Below, piece by piece: positions 53,394-62,525 of a stretch of DNA of 64,000 nt. The notes under the pieces are model-generated. The model did not search any database, had not been told where the DNA came from, and was given only the letters and a program-made list of their open reading frames with translations. Origin of the DNA: G963662675 sp963662675 (GTDB lineage: Bacteria; Bacteroidota; Bacteroidia; Bacteroidales; Prolixibacteraceae); the NCBI GenBank assembly GCA_963662675.2, contig CAXXHP010000002.1:558001-622000 (forward strand), in the 5' to 3' direction. Position 1 is the first letter of the stretch. Every line of letters starts with the position of its first letter. The position numbers were made by a program, and so were the translations under genes.

Positions 53394-53648
53394 GATGCAT
53401 TTATTGAGGAAGTAAATTTAATAAAAAGACAGTCAGGTGTTTATGGGTTATGAATTGTTAACAAAAATTATTAAATGGAGGCTTAATTGCATCTTGATAT
53501 GAAGAAATGACATCCCTAATATTCACTCAAACAAATTTTTTCATCAATATGGTAGTATTAATATGAAATATGGGCATTCAATTGAGTGCGAATTTTTTAT
53601 TGATAAAATTTCCATGTTATTTTGTGATTCTTCAAAAGAATAGATTGA

Positions 53649-54617
53649 ATGCTGCGTAAGATATTACTCCCATTTTTAATGCTTTATGTATTTGCGAATC
53701 TCCCTCAAATGGCGGTTAGCAAAGAGAAAAATATTAAGCTAATTACAGATTCCATTAATTATGCCGAAAACAGGAATATTTTGCGTTCATCTTATCAGGT
53801 GACAATGGTAAATGATTTTAACCCTGTTATGGGGCAAAAGTCAAACGACGAAGGATACACCTCTGGCATCTTTCATGACATTCGAGTGTTCAATAAAAAG
53901 AAACTTCGATTTTACGACATCTCTTTAAAATCTGATCTATACACTGAATATCAGTTTTCGCAGGGTTACATGCTTGATAATCGGTGGACTATCCCACAAA
54001 AGTTCACAGAGATCAATACTTTGAAATTTTCGGTTAACCAATATTTAAAGAATAAAAAACTTTTTGCATCAATTGAGTTAGGCACAGGAGTTCGGAATAA
54101 AAAGCAACCAATATGGGGGCTTTCTCTCTTCCTTCAGGGAGGTAGTGATGGTTTGGGTGGAATTCATTCTCATTTGGGTGAGCATGGTGCTGAAAATCTG
54201 GAGACAGGAGAAATAAAGCCATTTGTATATATCGCTCCTTCAATTACAAAACACTTCATCTCCAGATTCTCAAAAGTAAATAGAGATCAATTTTTTTTAG
54301 AACTGAAAGCTGGGTTTGCCTTGGGGACTTCACAAATAAAAAGTACAGCATTTATTAACGCGTATTCTGAATTGCCAATCTTTCAGATTAATGGGTTGAG
54401 GTCAAGGGTATTTAAGTTATCCTCGGTATATAGAGGACTTGTGCTTGCTCATACCTCAGGACTATTGTTTAATCCTGAACTTGGCGCTGAAGTGACATTG
54501 TTTTGTGTGACTTTAGGGTACACTTCGATTTTTTATTTGGGGAACCAACAAGCAGAGGTAATTAACTATTATGATGATGAGTCAAGCATGAGAGCATATC
54601 TGAAAATTAATTTTTAG
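53649..54617 (+). CDS. Outer-membrane protein, possibly LpxR-like lipid A deacylase
   Basis: 322 aa with an N-terminal signal (MLRKILLPFLMLYVFANLP). The mature part is a strand-rich outer-membrane barrel. It has VTMVNDFNP followed by DEGYTSGIF, which resembles the Asn-Asp and Y-T-(N/S)-G active-site region of LpxR lipid A 3'-O-deacylases, and a His in GGIHSHLGEHG that could be the catalytic histidine. Similarity outside these spots is weak, so the LpxR label is tentative. Ends in a hydrophobic/aromatic barrel-type residue (INF). Stands alone. Confidence 0.5.
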   Translation: MLRKILLPFLMLYVFANLPQMAVSKEKNIKLITDSINYAENRNILRSSYQVTMVNDFNPVMGQKSNDEGYTSGIFHDIRVFNKKKLRFYDISLKSDLYTEYQFSQGYMLDNRWTIPQKFTEINTLKFSVNQYLKNKKLFASIELGTGVRNKKQPIWGLSLFLQGGSDGLGGIHSHLGEHGAENLETGEIKPFVYIAPSITKHFISRFSKVNRDQFFLELKAGFALGTSQIKSTAFINAYSELPIFQINGLRSRVFKLSSVYRGLVLAHTSGLLFNPELGAEVTLFCVTLGYTSIFYLGNQQAEVINYYDDESSMRAYLKINF

Positions 54618-54690
54618 GTTGTCTAACTTCAGATTAATTTGAGAGGCCTTTATAATCAATGTTTTAAACAAATCATGTTTGTTGGGGTTT

Positions 54691-55674
54691 TCAAATAATT
54701 TGCAGATAGATAATCAGACCTAGAAATAATAACAGAAACACATTTCCCCAGAATTGTCGACGCATAAAAATCAGATAATTTGAAATGAGTGAGGTGAGTG
54801 GAATAGCCATGATAACTAGAATTTCCTGAGAAACGGCTGGTGTAAATAGAAGCAGGGCAACTGAGATTAAGAATATCAGGAAGAAAATTTGAAAATACTT
54901 ACGGGTACTCACTTTTTTTTCATCGTACTGGAGAAGAAGGAAAAAGCTGCTCAACAAAGTCATAATTATTAGAAATCCCACATAAACTTGAAGGTTAAGA
55001 TTGTCTCGCAGAAAGTAGTTCCGGGTAAATATGTTTTGTTGAATGATTTCTCCGGGTTCATTTAGGGAGTCAGTCATAAAATAGTAAGTGAAAGTAAACA
55101 GCCACGGCAAGGCTACTCCAATCAAAGGCATTACAAAATTTCTCCAATTGGGACTTTTGCGTATTAGTATTGTTCCAACCCATATAATTGGGAAATAAAA
55201 AATTAGATTGAAATAAAATAATGAGCCCAATCCAATGAAAAAGCCGGCGTCAAAAGTACTGGAATGTATGACTTGCTTTTGGTATGTGCTAAATAAACGA
55301 TCAATGGAAATTAATAAAAACAAAGCGCCAAAATAGACAGGATGCAGAGTATGTAGTGCCAATAACCCACTTACAAACAGAACATAGATATTAGACGGCA
55401 GAAATGTTCGCACCTTAATGAATGCATAAACGGCATTTATCCTAAGGATTATAAAGGAAAGCAGGATCACAAAGACAATGGCCACCAAGTTGCTCGCAAG
55501 AGGTGATCCCGACATGAAATTGTATACGGGCTTATACAGTGGCATCAGGTTTTCACCTTCAAAAAACGGATATAACTCCGGGTGAAGGTAAGACCTGAAC
55601 CATAAGCCCAACACAATCAGTGGGATCAAGATAAAGTGGTATGCCTGGTTGCTTTTGAGAAACCTGATTATCAT
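54691..55674 (-). CDS. DUF6427-type polytopic membrane protein
   Basis: 327 aa with eight to ten hydrophobic helices and no catalytic motif I can name. Opening MIIRFLKSNQAYHFILIPLIVLGLW and an SGLLALHTLHPVYFGALFLLISI segment fit the DUF6427 proteins of Bacteroidota. Last gene of the DUF2723-deacetylase-purD run, 3 nt after purD. Function unknown; its place suggests an envelope or glycan role. Confidence 0.7.
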   Translation of the reverse strand: MIIRFLKSNQAYHFILIPLIVLGLWFRSYLHPELYPFFEGENLMPLYKPVYNFMSGSPLASNLVAIVFVILLSFIILRINAVYAFIKVRTFLPSNIYVLFVSGLLALHTLHPVYFGALFLLISIDRLFSTYQKQVIHSSTFDAGFFIGLGSLFYFNLIFYFPIIWVGTILIRKSPNWRNFVMPLIGVALPWLFTFTYYFMTDSLNEPGEIIQQNIFTRNYFLRDNLNLQVYVGFLIIMTLLSSFFLLLQYDEKKVSTRKYFQIFFLIFLISVALLLFTPAVSQEILVIMAIPLTSLISNYLIFMRRQFWGNVFLLLFLGLIIYLQII

Positions 55675-55677
55675 GTG

Positions 55678-56949
55678 CTATAAATCAAAGCCTAAATCTT
55701 TACGATAGTATTTCCCTTCGAAATTAATCTTATTTGCATTGGCGAAAGATTGAGCAAGAGCTTCCTTCATATTGCTACCATAAGAGCTAATGGCAATTAC
55801 TCGTCCACCATCTGTTTGTATTTCGTTACCAACTTGTTTTGTTCCTGCATGAAAAAGGATACTATTTTCGGTGTTTTCAAATCCACTCATGACAATCCCT
55901 TTTTGATAATCTCCCGGATACCCACCAGAAACCAACATGACTGTTACGGCAGAGCGCTCATCAATTTCAATGGACTGAGAAGCCATTGTGCCATCGGCTG
56001 CCGCTTCTAATAAGTCTACAAAATCAGATTTCACACGAAGCATAACCGCTTCGGTTTCAGGGTCACCCATTCTTGTGTTATATTCAATTACATAAGGTTC
56101 ACCACCACAATCGATTAACCCAAAGAAAATAAAGCCATTGTATGGAATGCCATCCTTCTTTAGTCCTTCAACAGTTGGTTTGATGATGCGATCTTCAATT
56201 TTTTGCATGTATGCTTTGTCTGCAAATGGTACTGGACTAATTGCTCCCATGCCTCCGGTGTTCAGTCCTGTATCACCTTCTCCAATACGTTTGTAGTCTT
56301 TTGCTTCAGGTAAAATTTGATAATCTTTTCCATCGGTAATGGCAAATACGGATAGTTCAATGCCCGACAAGAATTCTTCGATTACCACTTTGCTGCTTGC
56401 AGCCCCAAACTGTCCATCGAGCATCTCTTTTAGTGAAGCTTGTGCTTCAGGGAGGTTGTCAATAATAAGAACGCCTTTGCCGGCTGCGAGCCCGTCTGCT
56501 TTAAGTACGTATGGGGCTTTCATGGTTTCCAGAAAGGCAATTCCTTCTTTTATCGTTTCCGGAGTTACCGTTTGGTATTTTGCAGTTGGAATACCGTGTT
56601 TTTGCATAAATATTTTGGAGAAGTCTTTACTGCCTTCCAATTGTGCGCCTTCTTTTTGAGGGCCAACCACTTTTACTCCCTTTAGGTCGGCATCAGCCAA
56701 GATGAAATCGTGCAGTCCTTCAACCAATGGCACTTCAGGACCAATGACCACCAAGTCGATTTTTTTGTCTAGGATAACGTTCTTCAACCCATCAAAATCT
56801 AAAACACCAACTGGAATATTTTCACCTAATTCTGCAGTTCCCGCATTTCCCGGAGCAATGTACAATTGATTAACTTTTGGTGATTGCTTTATTTTCCATG
56901 ACATGGCATGTTCCCTTCCACCAGAGCCTACAACTAGAATATTTAACAT
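55678..56949 (-). CDS. purD: Phosphoribosylamine-glycine ligase
   Basis: 423-aa second step of purine synthesis. ATP-grasp enzyme: VVGSGGREHAM, IAPGNAGTAEL, DLVVIGPEVPLVEGL, YVLKADGLAAGKGV, GGMGAISPVP and EYNTRMGDPETEAVM. Complete, standard length. 41 nt after the deacetylase gene in a minus-strand run. Confidence 0.97.
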   Translation of the reverse strand: MLNILVVGSGGREHAMSWKIKQSPKVNQLYIAPGNAGTAELGENIPVGVLDFDGLKNVILDKKIDLVVIGPEVPLVEGLHDFILADADLKGVKVVGPQKEGAQLEGSKDFSKIFMQKHGIPTAKYQTVTPETIKEGIAFLETMKAPYVLKADGLAAGKGVLIIDNLPEAQASLKEMLDGQFGAASSKVVIEEFLSGIELSVFAITDGKDYQILPEAKDYKRIGEGDTGLNTGGMGAISPVPFADKAYMQKIEDRIIKPTVEGLKKDGIPYNGFIFFGLIDCGGEPYVIEYNTRMGDPETEAVMLRVKSDFVDLLEAAADGTMASQSIEIDERSAVTVMLVSGGYPGDYQKGIVMSGFENTENSILFHAGTKQVGNEIQTDGGRVIAISSYGSNMKEALAQSFANANKINFEGKYYRKDLGFDL

Positions 56950-56990
56950 GATCGTTTGTTTTATTTTCAGATTTATATTTTCTCTTTATA

Positions 56991-57644
56991 TCAAATGGCT
57001 ACTTTCATCTTTTGCTCCACACGTGGAAGCTTACCAAATACATAGCCCCTCTTTTTAAGTTTTCGAATGACCACAGGTAGTGCTCCGGTCATATTTTTTT
57101 GTGCTTTGTACGAATCGTGAAAAACAATGATTGATCCTTGCCTTACTGTTTTAAGCACATTTTGGGAAACCTCCCGCGGCGTAATATCGCTTCGGTAGTC
57201 ACCACTTATAATGTCCCACATGACAATCTGGTATGTGTTGTTGATCTGCTCATATTGAGAGTGTCTCATCCAGCCATGAGGAGGTCTGAAATAATCAGAC
57301 TTGATGTACTTTGCAGCTAGTGCTGTGTTTTTTATGAATTGACTATCCTTAGTTTTTAATCCCTGTAAGTGATTGAAGGTGTGGTTACCTACCTGATGTC
57401 CTTCATCCAATATGCGCTGATAGATTTCGGGATAACGTTTTACATTTTCTCCAACACAAAAGAAGCAAGCCTTTATGTTTTCTTTTTTCAACAGGTCTAA
57501 AACCCAAGGTGTCACCTCAGGAACAGGGCCATCGTCAAAAGTCAAGAAAACTTCATCTCCACTCGTTTGTACCCGCCACAGGGCCGATGGAAAAAAACAG
57601 TTTAGAAACTGAGGTAACCTGATTCTGGGATCGAAACGCTGCAT
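56991..57644 (-). CDS. NodB-type polysaccharide deacetylase
   Basis: 217 aa. TFDDGPVPEVT gives the catalytic Asp and first metal Asp; the metal histidines are in GNHTFNH; YFRPPHGWMR is the third motif. The second catalytic His is in FHDS (IIVFHDSYK). No N-terminal signal is clear; a short hydrophobic region at about 8-24 is possible. Overlaps the DUF2723 stop by one base. Likely acts on peptidoglycan or cell-surface glycan; substrate unknown. Confidence 0.9.
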   Translation of the reverse strand: MQRFDPRIRLPQFLNCFFPSALWRVQTSGDEVFLTFDDGPVPEVTPWVLDLLKKENIKACFFCVGENVKRYPEIYQRILDEGHQVGNHTFNHLQGLKTKDSQFIKNTALAAKYIKSDYFRPPHGWMRHSQYEQINNTYQIVMWDIISGDYRSDITPREVSQNVLKTVRQGSIIVFHDSYKAQKNMTGALPVVIRKLKKRGYVFGKLPRVEQKMKVAI

Positions 57645-60600
57645 TAATAAATTGTACTATAAATGTCATAATACTTGCCGAAATCGTCCATGATTTCTTC
57701 TGCCAATTCTGTTTGTTCGTATTGGTTGGCAGATATGGACATTTCACGCATAAAATATAGGAGACGCTGAATTTCTTCGTCAACTGAGGCTAGGAATTTA
57801 TCATCAAGAGCCAAATAATAGTCTAAATTTTCTTTGTAATAATCAATGATGTCGTGGGTCAAAGCAAGACCTTTTTCTGTAGCTCCAGCCTGAAAATAGA
57901 ACTCGGCTGTTTGTTGAGAGAAGTAGTTGAATGGAACAATATTACTTTGGATTAATTCCAAGCTTTTGTCTAAAACTTGAATGGCCGAATCATTCTTATT
58001 TTCGTCAAGCAGGCTTTCTGCCAACCGGTTAAAATTGTTTCGGATGTTGGTCATCATCCTTTGATTGTTTTCATCAATGTAAACATCCGGATCTTCCATA
58101 TTGCCCCATTTGAACTTGTTCATCATGTTGTCATACATCTTCTCGGTATGCACATTTCCAAAGTAAAGTCCAGAACTGGATGACGTAGTTAAGATCGGAG
58201 TAAAACGATATGCAAAACCTTCAAGTTGAAAATAATCTTGCAAGCCTAAATATTTGCTTGAACCAACAGTAATGGCAAAATAAAGCGGACGTTCCCAATT
58301 TGAGTTTGCGATCATGTCGAGTAGGATTAGTTCATCTTTAACCAGATAACTTTTGTTGCTTAGATCAATGAAAATAGTATCTACAATTTGATCGTACATG
58401 CTTTCAGGCACTACTTTATTGCGTATAACTGCTTCTTTATCTACTTTGAAAAATAATTTTTTAGCAGGGATATAGGCTTCGTTGTCATATTGGGTAAGTT
58501 TTGTCTCTGGATCATTATCCTTAACAAATTCCAGCGCTTTCTTAAGTTCAATGGCACCTTTAATTCGAGGATCTTCCATCAGGTAAGCGACATCACGGGT
58601 TCCTTGTACATAGGCGTCATGCTCCCATGAGATTGGCAATGGTTCTGAATCGTAGGATTGACGCTTCATTTGATCGATGTACCAGTCGGTTTGCAGGTAG
58701 CTGAGGTTGCAAACACGCATGTCGGTTCTCACGCCTTCTACTTCCTGATTGTACCATAGCGGGAACGTGTCATTGTCGCCATTCGTAAAAATGACGGCAT
58801 TTTCAGCGCAAGTTTCCAAGTAGTTGGCTCCAAAGTCGCGAGCCGTGTAACGGTTAGATCTATCATGGTCGTCCCAATTTTCACTGGCCATAATACCTGG
58901 CACTAAAACCAGACTGAGCACGGTTACGGCAATGGCACTAACCGTTTCGGGCATCCATCGTTTTAAGGCTTCGGCAATAGCCATTACGCCAAGGCCAATC
59001 CAAATAGCGAACGCATAAAACGAACCGGCAAAGGCATAGTCGCGCTCACGTGGCTGGTGCGGATATTGGTTGAGATAAACAACAATGGCAAGGCCGGTCA
59101 TAATGAAGAGAAGCATTACCACCCAAAAGTCTTTTTGGTTTCTTTTATAATGAAAGAAAGCTCCTATTAATCCAAGCAAGAGGGGTAGGAAGTAATACGT
59201 GTTACGAGCTTTATTGTTCTTTAATTCATCCGGGATGATCGATTGGTCTCCTAGTCGGGCAGAGTCAACAAAGCTAATTCCGCTTAACCAATTGCCACTT
59301 AATATGTCTCCATGTCCTTGAGTATCGTTTTGTCGACCTACAAAGTTCCACATGAAATACCTAAAGTACATATGAACAACCTGATAGCGAATAAAAAAGG
59401 TTAGGTTTTCACCGAAGGTTGGTAGTTGGATGGTTTCTTTTTCGCCATTCGTATTGGTTATGGACACTTTTTTACCCGTTACTCCGCCCCAACTTTTATA
59501 GTCATTGATGTGTTCTGCTTGACTGCTCCACATACGAGGAAAGACGGTGGTATAGCGTGAGTCGTAGTTTGAGCTTGAACGGATGTCGGCAACGACATAT
59601 TTCCCGTCTTTTTGGATATAATATGGTTTGTTCTCAGAGTATGGGTTTTGTGTGTCTAAAGGACTGTTGTAATACTGTCCTGTAATCAGAGGGCGGTCGC
59701 CATATTGCTCGCGGTTCAGATAGTCCAGAAGTGTGAAAACATTGTCAGGGCTATTTTGATCCATAGGGGTATTTGCCGACGAGCGGATAACAATCATGGC
59801 AAATGAAGAATAGCCAATTAGTATTACTGTAAAGGCAATAAGTACTGTATTCCAGAGAACCATTCTCTTTTTTAGAGTGTAATGAATACCATAAACAACC
59901 AACCCAACTAGCAAGATGGAGTAAATGATTACACCTGTATTATAAGGTAACCCAATGCCGTTTACAAACATTAGCTCAAACCATGAGGCTACCTTTATGA
60001 CACCCGGGACAATACCGTACATGATTAAAGCCAACATGATTATGGAGATTAAAAAACTAAGAATAACTCCATTTCTGGTGACCTCATGTTTTTTGAAATA
60101 GTATACAAAAACAATGGCAGGAATAGCCAATAAGTTCAGGAGGTGAATTCCGATTGAAAGTCCCACCAAATAAGCAATCAAAATGATCCATCGGTTTGCC
60201 TGAGGTTCATTGGCTACATTCTCCCATTTCAGTATGGCCCAAAAAACCAAAGCTGTAACCAACGAAGACGTAGCATAAACTTCACCTTCAACGGCTGAAA
60301 ACCAAAAAGTGTCTGAAAATGTATAGGCAAGTGCGCCAATTGTTCCGCTGCCAATAATTCCGATAGCCTGACCAATAGATAGTTCTGCTCCTGAAATAAC
60401 CATTTTTCGGGCAAGGTGTGTGATTGACCAGAATAAAAACAAGATGGTAAAAGCACTTGCCAATGCTGATAATGAGTTGATCATTAATCCCGCATTGGAT
60501 GCGTCAGCAAAGATGGTGAAAAACCGACCAAGGATCATGAAAAAAGGCGCGCCCGGAGGATGGCCAACTTCCAATTTAAATGATGTTGTAATAAATTCTC

Positions 60601-60709
60601 CGCAATCCCAAAAACTCGCAGTTGGTTCTATTGTAGATAAATAGGTGATTGAGGCAATCAAGAATACCACCCAGCCAGTGATATTATTAAGTAATTTATA
60701 GTTCTTCAT
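57644..60709 (-). CDS. DUF2723 membrane glycosyltransferase-like protein
   Basis: 1021 aa. A GT-C-type polytopic domain occupies about 1-600 with a dozen helices and the conserved N-terminal TASFWDCGEFI with its acidic residues, and PPGAPFF. The C-terminal half (about 600-1021) is soluble with strand- and helix-rich parts ending in TPR-like helices. DUF2723 is placed in glycosyltransferase families of the protein O-mannosyltransferase type in Bacteroidota; a lipid-linked sugar is the expected donor. First gene of the DUF2723-deacetylase-purD-DUF6427 run. Confidence 0.9.
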   Translation of the reverse strand: MKNYKLLNNITGWVVFLIASITYLSTIEPTASFWDCGEFITTSFKLEVGHPPGAPFFMILGRFFTIFADASNAGLMINSLSALASAFTILFLFWSITHLARKMVISGAELSIGQAIGIIGSGTIGALAYTFSDTFWFSAVEGEVYATSSLVTALVFWAILKWENVANEPQANRWIILIAYLVGLSIGIHLLNLLAIPAIVFVYYFKKHEVTRNGVILSFLISIIMLALIMYGIVPGVIKVASWFELMFVNGIGLPYNTGVIIYSILLVGLVVYGIHYTLKKRMVLWNTVLIAFTVILIGYSSFAMIVIRSSANTPMDQNSPDNVFTLLDYLNREQYGDRPLITGQYYNSPLDTQNPYSENKPYYIQKDGKYVVADIRSSSNYDSRYTTVFPRMWSSQAEHINDYKSWGGVTGKKVSITNTNGEKETIQLPTFGENLTFFIRYQVVHMYFRYFMWNFVGRQNDTQGHGDILSGNWLSGISFVDSARLGDQSIIPDELKNNKARNTYYFLPLLLGLIGAFFHYKRNQKDFWVVMLLFIMTGLAIVVYLNQYPHQPRERDYAFAGSFYAFAIWIGLGVMAIAEALKRWMPETVSAIAVTVLSLVLVPGIMASENWDDHDRSNRYTARDFGANYLETCAENAVIFTNGDNDTFPLWYNQEVEGVRTDMRVCNLSYLQTDWYIDQMKRQSYDSEPLPISWEHDAYVQGTRDVAYLMEDPRIKGAIELKKALEFVKDNDPETKLTQYDNEAYIPAKKLFFKVDKEAVIRNKVVPESMYDQIVDTIFIDLSNKSYLVKDELILLDMIANSNWERPLYFAITVGSSKYLGLQDYFQLEGFAYRFTPILTTSSSSGLYFGNVHTEKMYDNMMNKFKWGNMEDPDVYIDENNQRMMTNIRNNFNRLAESLLDENKNDSAIQVLDKSLELIQSNIVPFNYFSQQTAEFYFQAGATEKGLALTHDIIDYYKENLDYYLALDDKFLASVDEEIQRLLYFMREMSISANQYEQTELAEEIMDDFGKYYDIYSTIY

Positions 60710-60878
60710 TCGTGGCGTAATTTTATGTTTGCGAAGATAGTATATTCTTTCTACTCAGACTAATCAGAATTTGAATTTAAACCTTTTTAACGACCAATGA
60801 AACAGGCTGTATTAACACTTATTTAAATGCAGCTTATCTATCTAATCGCTACTTTTACATCAACATATTTTAAAAACT

Positions 60879-61127
60879 ATGGAAATTAAAGTTTTAGGTT
60901 CGGGTTGTGTGAAATGTAGAGGGCTATATCATCGGGTACAAAAGGCTGTTGCAGAACTTGAAATAAATGCACAGGTTGAAAAAATTGAAGCTATTGATAA
61001 CATCATGAGCTTTGGCGTATTACGTACCCCTGCATTAGTGATAGATGGTACGATAATCATAAGTGGAGAATTGCCTACATATACAGAGCTGAAAGAAGTG
61101 TTAAAAAACCAAAGTCTTTCCAAATGA
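60879..61127 (+). CDS. Thioredoxin-like small redox protein (ArsE-like)
   Basis: 82 aa, cytoplasmic. MEIKVLGSGCVKC has a CxxC redox pair (Cys 10, Cys 13), and the closing LRTPALVIDGTIIISGELPTY (cis-Pro region TPALVIDG) is typical of the small thioredoxin/glutaredoxin-like proteins. In its operon it sits before an ArsF-like and an ArsG-like gene, as in ArsEFG systems. Overlaps the next gene by 4 nt. Confidence 0.85.
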   Translation: MEIKVLGSGCVKCRGLYHRVQKAVAELEINAQVEKIEAIDNIMSFGVLRTPALVIDGTIIISGELPTYTELKEVLKNQSLSK

Positions 61128-61540
61128 AAGTTTTAATGTTAATGTCGTTTTTGCTAATTGCCACATTGGTTTCTTGTACTCCCGATAAGCCAATTGTGAG
61201 TGATGAAATGGTGTTGCCCGAGCCTGGACAGATAGGCATTTACTATTTTCGTTTATCGGTACGCTGTGAAAGTTGCGATGCCGTAGAGGCATTTATTAAA
61301 GAAGAATTGGGAGATCGTTATGCTGATAAAGTAAACTCGGGTAAAATTGTTTTTCGTCAATATAATATGGATGACCCGGGGGTTGCAGACTTTGCTCTTG
61401 ACTTTAAGGTGGTTTTTAAATCCTTGATAATATTGAAGGATGAACAACGTATAAATCTGACAAGTGAATCCTTCTTATATGCGATTTCCAAGCCCGAGAA
61501 ACTAAAGCAAGTCTTTGAAGAAACACTGGATAAACTCTGA
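61124..61540 (+). CDS. arsF: ArsF-family lipoprotein
   Basis: 138 aa. Lipoprotein signal MKVLMLMSFLLIATLVSC (Cys 18), then a short thioredoxin-like fold with CESC (Cys 48, Cys 51) in VRCESCDAVEAFI. It matches the small proteins named ArsF in the ArsEFG operon, thought to act as redox partner of the permease. Start overlaps arsE by 4 nt, and the stop shares a base with arsG. A lipid anchor would hold it at the periplasmic face of the membrane. Confidence 0.8.
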   Translation: MKVLMLMSFLLIATLVSCTPDKPIVSDEMVLPEPGQIGIYYFRLSVRCESCDAVEAFIKEELGDRYADKVNSGKIVFRQYNMDDPGVADFALDFKVVFKSLIILKDEQRINLTSESFLYAISKPEKLKQVFEETLDKL

Positions 61541-62247
61541 TGCAAGAATACATTACCACCCTTTTTGATCAATCGAATTTCCCAATGTGGTCGGCTTTTT
61601 TACTGGGAGTAATTACCTCGTTGGGACCTTGTACCCTCACGACAAATATTACGGCTATTGGGTTTATTAGCAAAGATGCTTCGGGTGGAGCCCGTGCATT
61701 TTTGGGTGGCGTTATTTATACTTTGGGACGTGCCTTTACATACACAAGCATTGGTGTTATTCTGTATTTAGGAGCAAACACATTGCAGATTTCCGGAGTG
61801 TTGGCAGCCTATGGGGATAAGCTTATTGGTCCTTTGCTGCTTTTTATTGGTTTGGTGATGCTGGATTTGATTCCAATCCCATTTCCTTCATTTTTGAAAT
61901 TGACTAAAAAGTTTGAAGCTAAAAAATCACGAACTTATTTTCATGATTTTTTACTGGGTGTCGTTTTTGCTCTGGCCTTTTGCTCGTATAGTGGTGTTAT
62001 GTATTTTGGCTTGCTAATACCGATGACAATTGCCAACCCCTCCGGATTACTGCTCCCTGTTTTGTTTGCCTTGGGAACCGGATTTATCGTCATCCTGTTT
62101 TCGTGGCTCATTGCCTTTGCTTTTTCGGGTATCAATAAATGGTTTGTCCGGGTGAGGAATTTTGAAGTATGGTTGAGGCGAATTGTTGCTGTGCTTTTTA
62201 TTGGGATGGGCCTCGTAAATACAACCCGATTATTTCTTCTATTTTAG
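61540..62247 (+). CDS. arsG: ArsG/CcdA-type permease
   Basis: 235-aa membrane protein with about six helices of the CcdA/DsbD fold. The first conserved Cys is in SLGPCTLTTNITA (Cys 31), the second in LAFCSYSGVMYFG (Cys 148), equivalent to the GxCPL and FCP motifs of CcdA; here FCS replaces FCP. ArsG is reported to export trivalent aromatic arsenicals in Shewanella with ArsE and ArsF, while relatives move electrons across the membrane. Whether it is an efflux pump or a reductant carrier is not decided by sequence. Confidence 0.82.
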   Translation: MQEYITTLFDQSNFPMWSAFLLGVITSLGPCTLTTNITAIGFISKDASGGARAFLGGVIYTLGRAFTYTSIGVILYLGANTLQISGVLAAYGDKLIGPLLLFIGLVMLDLIPIPFPSFLKLTKKFEAKKSRTYFHDFLLGVVFALAFCSYSGVMYFGLLIPMTIANPSGLLLPVLFALGTGFIVILFSWLIAFAFSGINKWFVRVRNFEVWLRRIVAVLFIGMGLVNTTRLFLLF

Positions 62248-62525
62248 ATGCGTTAATACTATCTATTAACAATCAGCAGTGATTAACCAAACAATATTAA
62301 GTACATATTTTATTATATGCATTTAATGTGACGCGCAGGCACTATATATATGTTGTATATCTTACAGCGCTACTTTGCTTTAGATAGACAAAAAGGCTAG
62401 TTTGATAGCTCGTAATGGTCTTTAGATAAAAAATATGAAGATAATGAGTTTGTGATAGATTCATTTTTTATTACTATTGCAATAACTATTATTACTTCAG
62501 CCTTCAATCAACTAAACATAAGTAA
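62248..62525. other. Intergenic region before the LamG gene
   Basis: 278 bases with the likely promoter of the LamG gene. No exact TAnnTTTG; the nearest is GCTACTTTGC at about 62368-62377 (one base short). The clear arsG terminator is not seen. Confidence 0.4.
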
